A DNA stretch of 64,000 bases, from NCBI GenBank assembly GCA_945910005.1, contig OX246739.1, positions 7,501 through 71,500 of the forward strand, in the 5' to 3' direction. Below are positions 28,226-41,479 of this stretch, piece after piece. The notes beneath the pieces are model-generated. The model searched no databases and was not told the origin of the DNA. It was given only the letters and a program-made list of their open reading frames with translations. This stretch comes from Isoperla grammatica. Its lineage: Eukaryota > Arthropoda > Insecta > Plecoptera > Perlodidae. Positions within the stretch are counted from its first letter, which is position 1. Each line of letters starts with the position of its first letter. A program made the position numbers and the translations under genes.

Positions 28226-31030
28226 CAGGTAGGCCTAGTGTGATTTTTCAATTTCCATTGTTTACACGTGGGCCCCCCATCCCATTGATACTGTGATACC
28301 GTACATATAAATAGGCTTTTTGTGTTCTTTATACTCAGGAATCAGCTGACGTCATGGCTGTTGGCGGCCATATTGCCACGTGTACTGCAACCTCTAATGA
28401 AACCAAACCATGATTAACTTAACCTGTCCCACTCTTACCTACAGCTTTACCTCTCAATCTTATCTGACCTAATCTTAACTTAACTCTATCATCTCTATGC
28501 ATCAGGATCTACACATGAACCGGTTCGCTACAAGCGTGGTGGGTGGACAGTGGAGGTGGGCAGTCTTCATGCACTCTGCTCGACTGGAAGTCGAACTAAT
28601 GCCTTGAGGTGAACGGCACTGGAACTACACGGCAGCAGAGAGCTGCCCATCGACCGGAACTTTCAGCTAGTCTACACGACAATCTGGTATTTAACATTTA
28701 CATATGATAGGTAGTGACAGGTACTAGGTACTGTGCGTGTCTACTGGTTGACCAGATCCAGCATGATGGCATAATAGCCAAATGTGGGCATTTGAGAAGA
28801 AGAAGAAGACTGTGATCAGAGATGTAAATGTTAAAACTATTTCATTTTCCCATTTTCGTCAATATTTTCAGTCAAGAAAATAAGCTGAAAATTTCACAAA
28901 TAATTATGGCGGGAAAAACAGGTCATGACGTCAGAACTGACTAATATCAATCAGCCTCAAGATAATCAAAGATCGTATTTATGCGGAATATCTCACTAAA
29001 AGGAGTGTATTTATATTGTTATTCGGTTCCAAAATGAATTATAATTGTGTCTAGCAATTAATTTACACCAATGGTATGATTATTTGTAATAAATGTAACA
29101 TTATTTCAGTGTTTGATAGTAATTTTGTGCAGGGATCGGACAACAATGAATACGTTGTTTTTTTCGATCATTATTGTGTAGTGTTGCAAGAGGTTGATTG
29201 GCAAATTCATTCATAAACACTGAAGTTTAGTCAGTTACGTAACCATCCGTTTCACGATAAAAGTGGGGGAAAGGCAACATGTCAAACTTTGTAACGTTAT
29301 AAAAATCGAACTGTGACATTTTGAAATGGGAGAAAGTATGTTGCTGGTATTTGTAGATAAGGGCTTATCTATTTCATATAATCGAACCAATATCGGGAAA
29401 TGTGGAATATTCCCTATTGTATATAATATTCTCATTACCGGTGACGTCATGGCTTAAGACACAGTTATAAGTTTCTATAACCTCAAAGAAGTTATTTTCA
29501 CAAGTAATAAACACTCACGTGTCAAGCTACAGCGCAATAACCAACATGTTTGGTGGATTGTAAAGTTGCTGACATATTGGGATCATCTTTGAAAGAACAA
29601 TTCCGACTATAATGTTAATAGTGAATTTTGTTAAGCAGACCAAAGTCTGGGGTGGGACATGAATTAGCTAGTGACGAACCTGGATCTGTGATATTGAAAG
29701 TATGCTGCCTAGTGATAAAACTTATATGAATCTGGCTCCTGCAGGGCGATTCTGAATGTGCAACGATAGGTGTATCACCGGTTTCGGTTGTTAGAAGAAG
29801 GCGATGAGCCAATCACCGCCTTGCATTCGCGTTGAGTAATGAATGACCAAAACCGCTGATAAACTTATCGTCGCTCATACAGAACCGCCCTGCAGATAAT
29901 TGGAACTGTTGTCGTATCTATGGGATACCGTACGACACGAAGAACACATTACGAGCAGTCATGCCTACCGTGGGTATGCTCAAGCAAGCGAGCTTCAAAT
30001 CTAGTAAATTACTAATGAAATATCCGGTAAACTATTATCATACACTGGTCTACGAAGTTATCTTCAGAAGAATAAAAGCAAACACAACATTCGATTGAAT
30101 ATCGCAGTCTGCCACACACATGGCACGCGGGTAAGGTTTAGTCCATACCGCAGTCATCTGTATTGCAGGGGCATACTGCATATTATCTGGGTAGGAATGC
30201 TTACAGCTCTTCAGTCATACAGTATCCCATGGTGTTATTGTTCATGTGCAGTAGCGGCTTTAACCTGTATCTAAACTTGTAGGCCTACCGATAACGGGTG
30301 GGTTTCCACTTTCCAGATACATTTGAAAGAAAATGTATTGTATTTCTGTATACAGTCAAACTTTGTTAAGCAGTTTTCATGCTTAAGATCCGATTCACCT
30401 TGAGTACAATACTAATTAGAATTCATTATTGGCATTTTTTAACAACATGCTTGCCACGCATGATGTCTGTCCACTCATAAATTATTTATATGTTAAGGAC
30501 GTTTTTAAAGCCGGGTATCATCTCTATTGGATTTATTTGTCGACCTGTAGATATTTGGGTATTGTTAAAGTCACAAACAAGTAGAAGTTGTGTCACCCTA
30601 CATCAAATGGACAGTTTTTTTTTTTTTTTAGTGTGGTGAACAGGGACGGAAATTGCTCATGTATTTGGTCAATAAAATTTCCCTTACAAGTTGTTCAGTT
30701 TCCCGAACGCAGGCTGTCATTCTTCCCTCTCACTGTGTCTAAATGCCAAGCTCCATCCACTTACATTCTACTAGTTACTAGAGACTACACCGAATAGAAT
30801 CTTTACAAACTAGATAATTAACTTTGCACTGAAAATCACCAAGTTAATCGTGATGTACTGCCTGTACTGCCCCCTCCCCTCCACTGCATGAATTTGGGTT
30901 ATTTCCATTTAGGTGATTCCACCCCATGCACAAAGTGTCAAAACCATTATGGTGGAACTGTATGGTACTGTATGCCATATGGGTGTATGAAAAGTATGAC
31001 AAACACCTTCATGTAAGCCACATACATCCT
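28226..31030. other. Long stretch without supported features
   Basis: About 2.8 kb. Apart from the diverged minisatellite unit at 28451-28640 and a T17 run at 30611-30627, no repeat, transposon end or coding frame could be recognised. Introns or intergenic host DNA are possible. Confidence 0.5.
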
Positions 31031-31850
31031 TATTACTCGCATATAAGTCGCACAAAGAATTGAAAATTGAAAGTAAAAAAACTGGGGTGCGACCTATATT
31101 CGCATGCAACTTTTTGGGGGTTTTGTAAGAAATTATTTTTGCTAGACATTAATGTCACTAAGCTTTTACTTCATATGACGAAGAATAGAAAAGAAGAGAA
31201 AAATAGTTAGCCAATTAGAACACAACAAACAACCCCGAACGCGCATTGCATCTTTGTTTTCCCTACTTCCAATTATTAGTTTTCACTTTTCATTGAACTG
31301 TAAGCTGGAAGGCAGTCGCGAGCGTCTTATACAGCAGCATTCAAGCTTTCTTCAATTCAAGTTTTCTGACGATAACGGCAATCAGGCAACCCTCGACAAC
31401 GAGACAGTCAAGGTCACGGAGAACCGGAACCGGCCGGGCGTTTATGACTCATGTTTCTTCACGCTATGGCGTGCCACATAAAAAGGACCGCGCGACCTAC
31501 TACACAATAAGGCGCCATAGAAGTGCTCTTGAATCCCAAATCGTGATGTCGAGGGGTTACTTACCTTCTCATTTAATACCAAATTACCTTATTTCATACC
31601 TAATCCATAGTGTATGCCTCTATAGCCATTAATCAATTCCTGTTTCCCATGATGTGAAATAGGCTACCTAGTGCATTTATAAAAAGCACATGCCTAATTA
31701 ACATTTCTGTGTATTTTAATTCGATTTTTAATTTTGAACTATTTATCTATCTACACTAGCATAAAACAGGTGCGACTTAAACGTGCAGGCAAACCAGCTT
31801 TTCGATTTTAGACATCTAAAAACAGGGGTGCGACTTATATTCGAGTAAAT
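31031..31850. mobile_element. DNA-transposon relic with ~20-bp inverted ends
   Basis: TTACTCGCATATAAGTCGCAC at the left is inverted as GTGCGACTTATATTCGAGTAA at the right (one mismatch), with GGTGCGACC repeated inside each end. The ~820-bp interior has no transposase frame. The class is not certain. Confidence 0.65.
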
Positions 31851-31905
31851 ACGGTAGTTTAGATTTTGTTGTATTCACCTTATCTGCGCTTTAATCTAAG
31901 GTCAC

Positions 31906-32087
31906 TTAGGTCCGTATGCATAGTCCAGTCTCAAGCCTTCCTCAACTCAGCCTCTCCCCAGCCTCGCCCAACCACCAATCACAGAACGGCATTGTCATAT
32001 GGACGGCTCTGTGATAGGTGGTTAGGTGAGGCTGAAGAGAGGCTGAGTTGAGGAGGGCTTGAGTGTGAATTATGCATTCGGGCCTGA
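31906..32087. mobile_element. Palindromic MITE, ~180 bp
   Basis: CTCAAGCCTTCCTCAACTCA ... CCACCAATCACAGA is mirrored by TCTGTGATAGGTGG ... TGAGTTGAGGAGGGCTTGAG with under 10% mismatch, around a ~25-bp centre. Outer ends TCCGTATGCAT / ATGCATTCGGG extend the pairing. Confidence 0.82.
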
Positions 32088-32092
32088 GTCTT

Positions 32093-32649
32093 TTAAAGTA
32101 ATTACTTGATTGTAAAATATTGTCTTCTACGATTTGTTTTGTTGGTTATCAAAAAAATTTACAGTGCAAGAAATTTAAGTCTTGCTACAATACAAAATCT
32201 TATCTCAAACACAAAACTCAAATACAAAATCTAATCTCAAAATCTTGACCTTAGATTGATTGTTCCAGTGAGGGAAGGTCTATACAAAAAATAATCACTT
32301 ATCAAAATATGTATTTGGTTCACACCTAGATGTTTAGCCATGTTTACTTTATTCTTCACGATGCCGGTTTTAATTATCATATGCCTCAACCAAATATATT
32401 TTTAAAATACTCCATACAGTGTATTTATTCATTTTTTGAAAATGTAAACTAGGGCAGGAATCACCTTAAATGCATCATCTCGGGAGGCAGGAACGTGTCA
32501 TTGATAAATGATGAATAACTAGTGTAGTGTAATCGCCTACGCTCTGGCAAAGCATGGTTAGTTCAATATTCTTTATACTTTGTATTTTCAGACAACCAGT
32601 TTATTTATATATTTGATTTCTTAGATTTTGTTGGTTGCAAAATGTATGT
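32093..32649. other. No gene seen
   Basis: AT-rich, with tandem AATCT(T/C)A-like words near 32200-32260. This is the last sequence before homology with the right arm of the large palindrome begins. Confidence 0.5.
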
Positions 32650-33118
32650 TTTTGTTCTATCTTGCCCTCCTATCCAGCTTTACATTCAGGTTGAGGGAGC
32701 AGCATGCTACTCCATATCTTGGGCTAACATCTGCTTTAATGATTAGGTACAGATTATTCGTTGTAGTTTACTCTGTACCGAATCCATTTCCCCAAGGACT
32801 ACTGTCCTTCCCCCCCGTGACATGAAGGAGGGGAGGGGTCGTCGTTGAGGGAATTGGGAAGATTATCCCACGGTTGAGTATTTACCATAATTATATTTAC
32901 TTCTTTGGTGAAGTATTAATTTAATACATTGCCTATGGTTACTGTAATAGGCAACAACTAAGAATTTCGTATTTCTTGATAAATGTTCATCATCACATTC
33001 ATGATGTCCACTTTTTCTTGGACTCTCAAACATGCCCTTACAAAGCTTGACTGTATTATTACTAGGGTAGTCCATGTGCTACAGTACTCTGTACTCTAGA
33101 TTATCCATTTGCTTAGAG

Positions 33119-33841
33119 CAGGGGTGCCCAACTTAATTTAGAAGTGGGCCAAATGGCATAATTATTCACTGTTGGCGGGCCACGTATATACACGTATATA
33201 GTCTGGTTATTCTATATCTATATCAAATTCCCCGTCAGAAAATGGTCTTCCCCCCACTGCTAGTAATCGTGTGCAACACGAAAATTAGCGCGGAAGGACG
33301 CTTGATTCTCATTTCTTCTTCTTTTTAAACATACTGTGCTGCGATACAAGATTTTTCATAAGTTTATTTACCTTTTCAATTCGAATTAATCCTTTATTTA
33401 TGTATTTATCACACTCGTTTTGTGCTTCGAGTCATGATACCTTTGCAAGATCACAACTAAAAGGGTGAAACATATTTGCGAGGACATTTGGTAAACCAGT
33501 AGCATTGTTGTCTGTGCCAGAGTCCTCGCCAATTAGTAAATCGGAGGTCGCCACAGAAAACAATATTACCACCCCTTCCTCGGCTTCCAAGAAACTAGGC
33601 TTGACCGAGAACAAAATTAGAAGTAGATACAAAAGAATTCTGCTAATTGTTCGCTGCGAAGTCTGAAATATAGTTATACACATATCCACAGAATAAATTC
33701 AAAACGATGTGCTTTCAGATAAATTTGATTTTTTTTTCGTGCGTTTAGTCGTGAGACTAGAATGTAAATGGGAGGTGTGGGCCAGATGAAATGGCTTGGC
33801 GGGCCGCATGCGGCCCGCGGGCCGTATGTTGGGCACCCCTG
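33119..33841. mobile_element. Non-autonomous hAT, 723 bp
   Basis: Ends CAGGGGTGCCCAAC / GTTGGGCACCCCTG with perfect 8-bp duplication GCTTAGAG (33111-33118, 33842-33849). Subterminal GGCGGGCC / GGCCCGC words are typical of this hAT group. The right palindrome arm (near 62848) has a single GCTTAGAG, the unoccupied site. Confidence 0.95.
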
Positions 33842-34268
33842 GCTTAGAGGATGGTTACTAATGCAAACTTTTATATGGATACGTTGAAGCCGCTACTGTA
33901 CCGGTGTATTTATTTCAGGTATTAATTGTGAATTTCTGTTTGTATCGAAAATTGCACTGCAACAGCCTTATTCCAGTATAGTTTTTGGGTTCAAATTTGT
34001 ATTTTCTTGTAAGGTAAGACATTTCGTTAGTGTTATATGTTTCGACACCTAACATACGTACACAGAACACCCACAAACACATACATTTATGATGTACCCG
34101 TACATTGCGCACTTGTTTCGTAGCAGGGTGGAAACATGCAAACTGCGTCCGTAGACTCGTCCGCCTCGACTTATCCGATTATCACGTATTCAATTAGTTT
34201 TGCATATTGATCTAAAAGCATGTTGACTGAAATCTGTTACGATAGCAGGAATTGATATGGATGGTGAC

Positions 34269-34721
34269 CAGTGGCGTATCCAGGAATTGGGAAAGGGGGG
34301 ATTTTCAACCCATATTATAGAGAGTGGAGACGAAGCATAATTGGGGTTCCGGGGGGCCTGGCCCCCGAAAAAATTCTCGTCAAGGTCATTTTAGTGCAAA
34401 TCCGTGCGTTTACACTTTACAGCGGCCAACTGAAACAAGATTACTCAGTTTCTGGCAACAAATTTTTTCCTTAGCACCGCTAATAAAAGGAACCTCAATC
34501 AATAATTTGCATATTTTTCGTATTGCTTTTGCTTTTTATTACAACAATATACAATAATTATAAAGTAAAACATCTAACTGTCTATTGAAATACTGTCAAT
34601 TGATACTGTCTATTGAAATACTGTATATTGAATTGAAATGTAAACGGTAATTTTCCATGTTTCCATTGCAAAAGGGGGGGATGGGGGGTCCCCCCCTCCC
34701 CCTCCCGTGTATACGCCACTG
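34269..34721. mobile_element. Non-autonomous hAT, 453 bp
   Basis: Ends CAGTGGCGTATCCAGG / TATACGCCACTG. Flanks ATGGTGAC / ATAGTTAC match in 6 of 8. The right arm (near 62442) reads ATGGTGACCTATCTAAT without the element, confirming that this is an insertion and that ATGGTGAC was the target. Confidence 0.9.
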
Positions 34722-34892
34722 ATAGTTACCTATCTAATCACAATAGTGTCGTGTGTCGCCCTGACGGACACAAAATTAGTAGAAACATAATCTTGTAAGT
34801 TATTTACTGAAAACTTTTCCGCGGTTTGACATAATTATAGAGAATAATGAATAATCACACCAAAGTAAACTGAATACTGAATATATGTTTAA

Positions 34893-35333
34893 GGCCCATC
34901 CACATTGAAAATTAGCAGTAACAGTAACGTTAGAATTAAGGTTTTAGACACTCCCATTGGCTGATGAGAACCCAAGGTCATTGCTTACTGCGGCAGTAGC
35001 AGTAGCACAGAAGTTTGCAAACTCCATACTTAGTGCCGTACCGTAACTCTGCAGTAAGAATGAACCAATCAGCGATGTGTATTCAAAATCACGTGATGCT
35101 AGGGATATTTTGATATTCATTTATGTGTATTGAATGTTATTTAAGGATTTTTGTAACAATACTGAATGTAAAAATAAATGAATACAAAAATAAATAAGGT
35201 TAGGTTCTTGATTCAAGCGGGCAAACTCTGATAGGTGGACGTAGGAAATTAAGTTCTAATGTGGACAGCCATCGAAAACGTTACGGTACGGTGTTAAGTT
35301 ACGCTAACGTTAATTTTCAATGTGGATGAGCCT
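34893..35333. mobile_element. DNA-transposon relic flanked by TTAA
   Basis: GGCCCATCCACATTGAAAATTA and TAATTTTCAATGTGGATGAGCC form the ends, and TTAA lies at both borders, the duplication used by piggyBac elements. The ends do not start with the CCC usual for piggyBac, so class is open. No transposase. Confidence 0.6.
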
Positions 35334-35336
35334 TTA

Positions 35337-35462
35337 ATATACGGCTGTTCTTTTTTCCTACAGCAATGATTTTCTTTAGAAAAATACCAACAATTTTTTT
35401 ATTGGTCGATCAACAATTATGGATACTTCTCGCAGAAATTTGTTAGAGAACAGCCATATTAT
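35337..35462. mobile_element. MITE (CGGCTGTTCT family), copy 1
   Basis: ATACGGCTGTTCTTTTTTCC ... GAACAGCCATAT. A second member lies at 60408-60541 with the same ends and a GATCGATCAA-like centre. Confidence 0.65.
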
Positions 35463-35547
35463 AAGCGTTATTTAGAAGACGGGAGCGTACGTCAAGTGAT
35501 TCATTTGCGCATGCGCAGGGGCTAACATGGATTTGTATAACTCGCTC

Positions 35548-35790
35548 TTACCGCTAAAACATGCGTCTAAACTTACATTCCTCGCGCCTAAACCGATAAA
35601 AGGATTTCTCTCTAACTTTACGTCCGAGTGTAAAAGTGTCAAATACATTACTTTCATTACGAAAATACGACATTAATCTTGAAAGAGCATATACAAAAAG
35701 ATAACATATTATGTAAATTTGTACACAACGCAGTAGGGATGTCATAGGGTAGGGAAATTCGGATCCGGTTCCAGACCTTCCAGGAATCGA
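35548..35790. repeat. Inverted partner of 42895-43165
   Basis: ACATGCGTCTAAAC ... AACCGATA ... GTGTCAAAT ... GATGTCATAGGGTA is mirrored at 42895-43165. The CATAGGGTA / TACCCTATG ends may be those of an unclassified element spanning or duplicated at the two sites. A C20 plus A10 run follows at 35829-35857. Confidence 0.7.
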
Positions 35791-37058
35791 GTTACCCGAG
35801 TCCTTATTAGGTTATCTTATCCTGGTAACCCCCCCCCCCCCCCCCCAAAAAAAAAATCACAAGGGCCGCTGTGTGGGTTCGGCTCTGTGAAGGGAGAGGG
35901 GGGGTAGTGTAGATGGCATCCCAGAACTCGCCCGCAGTAATGACACAGCGTGTACTAATCAGCTGGACCCCTAACAGACTAATGCCGAATCCGATTAGCA
36001 AAGCACAAGACTCAATTGAGGAGGCTGTGACATCACAGGCGGACAAATAATGTTTTGCTAGGCAACTCCATTGTTGTATCTTTCTTTGATTGAGCATATT
36101 CAATGTTTGTCCAAAACAAATCACGGCAACACGGCTATTTTTAGAATTGAGTCTTGTGCTTCGGTCGTTTGCTAAATGGACTACGAACAGCGATTTAGTA
36201 CCGAAATTGATCTACTTCCGGTTTATCTTACATCACGAACAGTGGCGGCACCAGCAATATTTTGGTGGGGAAGGGGGGGGGGGCAGCACAGGGGCAGACA
36301 AATTAGAGGGGGGCAAGACATATTGGCAAAAGTATTTAGCCCACTACTTTAGTACGAATACTCGCCTCCAATTAACAAAGTACAAACCATATTAATTGTT
36401 TTGAATTAACTTACTCCATTGTAGTATCAAAGTTGTATACAGATATGTCAGATGAGACAGTCTGTGCGAGTTGAATTCGCCGACATACTGTCGAAAACTT
36501 GCCTATCACAGCCAAGTATGAGAGTCTTGTGTTACCCTTACCACACACTATTTCTCAGGTACCGTACGTTTTAATAATCTTTCGCATCCTGCGCTCGCTG
36601 GAGGTATGGTTCTGTTGTAGTCACTTGTTCATTCACTTCATTAGTATTTACAATAACTTGCGAACGAGGCACACTGGAAACAGTCGCAAGTTGATAAAAT
36701 ACAGTACTAGAATACGTACTAGATTCCGAATTGTTAGTTTTACATTTTCTGCTATTTATATTTTTTGACAGTTCTGCAAAAGAGCCTGCAGGGCGTTTAT
36801 TTAACATTTTCCGCTGTTAATTATTATACAGTTAGAAAACACAACCGTGCACAGATAATACATTACTCAATAGTAAAAATGATGTTCCAATATAATTGTT
36901 TTAAGGGTTTTAAATTGTTATACACATTTCAAAAAAGATCACCATGAAAACTATACAATAACAACATTCGTAGCTTCCTTCCTCCGACTCCGACACGGTA
37001 CAACGGGACTAAAACATAATATGCCATTGCCATCCTTGAAACTACCCTAGCTGTCTGT

Positions 37059-38355
37059 AAAGGTGGCCATACACCAGTGGTGTAGTGGTGCGTATACGGG
37101 CGTATACGCCGTATACACGCTGCTCCGGCTAAAAAACTTTCGTATACACACTGGTTTTGGTTATGATACGAGTGATACGCAATGATACGGTCGTAACATG
37201 CCTCGAATGACGGACACATTATTCACGATTGTTAGTTTTTCTCCATTGGTAAAATAATGCTCGCTGGCACTGGCATTTAATTGGCACAAGGCCTCAAATC
37301 CTGTAAGACCACCCCTGGATCCTTGAGTCCCGATATTCAATTTTAGGTCCCGCGTCCCGCCAATACACCAAGTGGGATTTCAATTGTCTCGCTTGGTAAA
37401 AATATTACGTTGTCAATTATCAACAGCCAAGTATCAACAGATGTACCTATACGGGCTACGGGCGGCGTGTGTGTCGCAAAACCACTTCCCAAGCCCCAAA
37501 ACGTATTCCTGAACAATTCTCGTCAGTGTTTCAATTATTTTTGGTGGTTTTCTGGTTTTGCACCACAAAACTGCAGTATTTCGGGATTGCATTCAGTCCG
37601 GTATTGGTATCTAAAACGCTCAAAACACACTTTAAAAAGCCTGTTTTTTTTAAATCGCCTGCGGCGCCATTGTTGGGGGGCTCTGCCCTCCAAACCCCCC
37701 ATGTTTATTTGTATGGAAAGATGTGTCCCTCCAGCTTCGCACTGAAGCGTATACGTACTGGTAAATTTGGCACTACACCACTGCCATACACGCTACGGTT
37801 TGCCGGAAGGTTTACGTCCGGCCAGGCTTGCCTTCCGGTAAACCGTATCGTGTATGGGCAATTCGGCCGGAAGGTTTGGCCTCAAATCGAGCCTCCGAAA
37901 AATCTGCCGTCGCTTGATTTTTTACCTGGAGGCAGGCCTTCCGGACAGCAAGCCGGAACGTGTGTGGGCGATCGGAGGGAAGGGTTCAGGTTTCAGCATT
38001 AGTCACCATACCCCAACAGTGGTTAGTTTGCGGCGAATGTATCTTTCTTGCTGATAATTGGAGAAACTAATCGCAAAAGCTCCAGATAAGAGTCCTCGCC
38101 CATTTTCATATAATTTCGCCAATCACTGGGTTCCAGAGCAATTCGTTCAGTAGGTTGTGTGAGAATTTCGCGGTCTATCCAACCAATTTTTGGTCCATTT
38201 TGAACGCCCTTTTTTTTGCATCAATGCAAGAGCAAGGCCAATTAATATCGCATCTTCTTTTTCCGATAACATGATGAGATCACGACTGTGAATGAGAGGG
38301 ATCCTTAGTCGAGAGGCGCGCCCTTTCGGCAAACCGTAGCGTGTATGGCCACCTT
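37059..38355. mobile_element. Middle element of the nest, inverted ends AAGGTGGCCATACAC
   Basis: AAGGTGGCCATACAC at the left and GTGTATGGCCACCTT at the right, a perfect 15-bp inverted repeat. Its interior repeats CCGGTAAACCGTA/CGTGTATGG words (37791-37860, 38330-38420). Its left end was hit by the hAT at 37075. Class unassigned. Confidence 0.75.
37075..37783. mobile_element. Inner hAT of the nest, 709 bp
   Basis: Ends CAGTGGTGTAGTGG / CACTACACCACTG with perfect duplication CCATACAC (37067-37074, 37784-37791), which is itself part of the middle element's terminal repeat. It is the youngest member of the nest by position. Confidence 0.92.
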
Positions 38356-39316
38356 AGAGGGTACAGGTTTACCTTACGGTTTCTTCGTCTGTAGGAACGC
38401 CTTCCGGCAAACTGTAACGTGTATGGCACTTCAATAATAGGTATAAAAGATAAAAATATAAAAGGTATAGCGCCACTTGTATGTTTCTTGGAACTGACCA
38501 AATCGTTGACAATAGTGAACCCGAGCCAGCTATCATAAAAGAGTGGAAATCACTTCTGAACAAATCTATATTCTCAACGAAAAATATTAGCTCAATATCC
38601 TGTTTACGGCTGGGCAAAATACTTTCAAAATTCGACCAAAATTAATTAATTAATGTATTATTTTATAATTTTATCATCATTACATTACATTACATTTTAC
38701 ATAATACATTTACATAATTTTAATTTCTTTTAACATTTCTCTTAGTTCAAGATTACAATTACAATTGCACGTGCATGGTTATCTTGGCAATCACATCAAA
38801 TTTAACTAAGTTACAATTTAGCTGATTTAGATATTAATCTAGCTGATTAATAAGATACAAGTGGTGCTATTATTACTTTGTTATTTTACAAACTCAATGA
38901 AAATAGCACTTTTGGGCAATGAATTAGATCGGGGGGGGGGGGGGGGCAACGGGGGGCAAACATAAATTTTGGGGGGGAAACTGCCCTTGCCCCCCGTAGT
39001 GCCGCCACTGATCACGGATCGATTGTGTCACCGAGGCGGTAGACCAATCAAAAGACAGACAGAGTCACGCCTCAAGCTGGGAACCAAATACGTAAACAAA
39101 CAAAAACTAGAGCTGTCACTTTAAAATACGTATTAAACAGTGGTTGCGATTAAGAATGGCAAAGAGAGTATTTACTGCAGTACATGAGCTATCACACACA
39201 CATTATATATATGAACAACAACAACCCCATTGCCTTTGATTCTTGAATAGACCTCAAATCTAAGAGGTAAACGTGATGCATGTGCGTTTAGAGTAGGCCT
39301 AGCAAAAGCTGTAGGG

Positions 39317-40690
39317 CAGGGGTCGGCAACTAAATTGTGTATAGGGCCACTTGCCAGTTCTGCGTAATGTAAAAGGGGCCATAGGTCCGGGCCACTTCCA
39401 GTGCGAGAAATTACACCCCTGTTCTTGCGCCAATTTCTTAAAGTTGGGCTCGCGTCTTGTACAAGATATGCTTAGAACGTCATGCAAGTAGTTATCGGTG
39501 ATTATTTAATCTAAGTTTTTACCTGATATTGTTCAAATGTACGTAAATCCCATCATAACGCACATGTGGATCGCAACTTTTCTTAACCCTCGATAGTTCT
39601 GTTTTGAATCTTTTGATACATATTTTGCCTAAAATACGTGTGGGCGTGTCCAACGGCAGATTTCAGCGGCGAGCAGAATTCTCTGTACTCTCCGTATTCG
39701 GTATTGTAGAGACAAGAGCGCATTTATAAAATTGATTAATTTGATCAACATATCCACACATATGTATACTTATATGTCTAATCACGGTAATGGTTGAAGT
39801 TTAAAATATTAACTTGAATTTTTCTAGTAGTGGTGGAAAGTAACTAGGAATAATGGTAATTGTTTAGTATCACTGATCGCGTTTCGTACTCACTTTTTTT
39901 CTGTGTTCCTTTGCGATATTGATCATATGCGCAGTACATAATTGTTATTTCATGATTTATCTGTAAGCTCCAGTGATTTTCAATACAAATAGTCTCTTCT
40001 TTCATATTAAATTATCGTTTTGAAGTTGCATCGATTTGACAACACAATCACGTTAAATATGGCAATATGGCGGACGTGCGAGGGCGCAGCTGTTCGGAGC
40101 ACACATAAAGTGTGGTCTACCAACGTAAGTACATGAAAAGACCCTACCTCTTGCGCCCGAAAGTGACTTTGCCCGAGGTTAGGGGGTGGTTTTGGATAGT
40201 TTGCCAGAGGTTAGGGGGGGGTTTTGGATGTACGTCCAAACTAGGCCCCTACGATTAAATACCCCTTCTTCAAATTATGCAATTATGCAGATTTGCGCCC
40301 GAAAGTGACTTTGCCCGAGGTTAGGGGGTGGTTTTGGATAGTTTGCCATTGGCAGCACTGCACCGGACACAAGCAGGAAACAAGGAAGAAGACGTAAACT
40401 TTTCATATAAAAACTGCAAACAATCATTTATTACTCTTAAAAACTAACTACAATATTATAATAAGCATCAAAAGAAAGACAATTAAACATTGTTCAATAA
40501 AAATAACACTTTAAACAAGACTTTGGCGTTTTTCATTGGAAAAAGTGAGTAAGAAGCGCGATCAGTGATACTAAACAAATACCGGAATAATAATTGCAAT
40601 TTCCCTATAAATAAATAAATTAGTGGAGGGCCACACAAATTAGCCCTGCGGGCCGTACATGGCCCGCGGACCGCTTGTTGCCGACCCCTG
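39317..40690. mobile_element. Non-autonomous hAT, 1,374 bp
   Basis: Ends CAGGGGTCGGCAAC / GTTGCCGACCCCTG with perfect duplication CTGTAGGG (39309-39316, 40691-40698). Subterminal GGGCC and GGCCCGCGG words are present. Internally, a ~55-bp GCGCCCGAAAGTGACTTTG sequence occurs twice (40155, 40287). No transposase. Confidence 0.94.
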
Positions 40691-40729
40691 CTGTAGGGGC
40701 TTGGCCGGTTTTTCTTGCGAACAGCTGAT

Positions 40730-40828
40730 CGGCTGTTCTACACACTTTTTTGTGTTTATTCCTTTGCGAGATTGATTATGTACGTAACACATACACATGA
40801 TTTGATTATTTATCTGTAAGTTACAGTG

Positions 40829-40872
<44 letters not shown>

Positions 40873-40975
40873 GTGTTTTTGATAGTTAATTTCCATTTTT
40901 AAAATACATCGTTTTGACATGCGAATCACGTTAAATATGGCAATATGGCGTACGTAAGTACATGAAAAAACCCTA
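40730..40975. repeat. Partial second copy of hAT interior
   Basis: TTTGCGAGATTGATTATG ... AATCACGTTAAATATGGCAA ... AAGTACATGAAAA matches 39905-40140 inside the adjacent hAT, outside its boundary. A T32 run splits it at 40834-40865. It may come from a related element or an earlier duplication. Confidence 0.65.
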
Positions 40976-41311
40976 AAACCAGTTCAACTTAACAAATCAA
41001 AACAAAAGTCATATGATCGCAATACCGCGTGCTGTTATCAACGTCCGATGACTCACCGACTCGGCAGGTCGCGAGAGCGAGTGACGCGAATTCCACCGAT
41101 CAATAAAGTTCTAATAAAACAACAATATTATAAATAAGATGACTTAATAAATTGAAGTAGATAGTTCCGTAGCGTTCTTTAGTCTGAACGCATAAGATAA
41201 TGTCCATTAGATACTTTATAATTAGCCTGAATAATTAATGGCAATAAATAGGCCTCTAAACTTGGCCGTGATCAACAATGAATAAATAAAACGATGAATG
41301 TCTGTACTCAC

Positions 41312-41475
41312 CCTCATCCTCCGGGTTCCTCAGCACGTCGTCAACGATGTTTCCAGTGGGGTGGGTGGCGATGGATGATGGCGATGTGGGCGATCTCGAA
41401 GCGATGTCTTGGAGAATCGTTGGGGGGGGGGGGGGGGGCGGTGATGAAGATATGGGGCGATGATTAGCGGCACTG
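41312..41475 (-). CDS. Candidate internal exon of an unidentified host gene
   Basis: On the minus strand a frame runs from an acceptor-like TTAACTTCAG at about 41476 to a consensus donor at 41311 (G|GTGAGT). It reads a Pro run (six CCC/CCA codons in a G17 tract), then TILQDIASRSPTSPSSIATH and PTGNIVDDVLRNPEDE. The second half has balanced, non-repetitive composition and ends precisely at the donor. No family is recognised and no partner exon was found. The evidence is coding look plus splice signals only; a chance frame is possible. Confidence 0.35.
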
Positions 41476-41479
41476 AAGT

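Larger units (their letters stand above)
36240..39010. mobile_element. Outer hAT of a three-level nest, 2,771 bp
   Basis: Ends CAGTGGCGGCACC / GTGCCGCCACTG with 8-bp flanks ATCACGAA (36232-36239) / ATCACGGA (39011-39018), 7 of 8. Both ends carry G-rich subterminal runs (GGGGGGGCAGC, GGGGGGCAA). The centre is occupied by the element at 37059-38355, so the unnested length is about 1.5 kb. No transposase frame remains. Confidence 0.85.
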
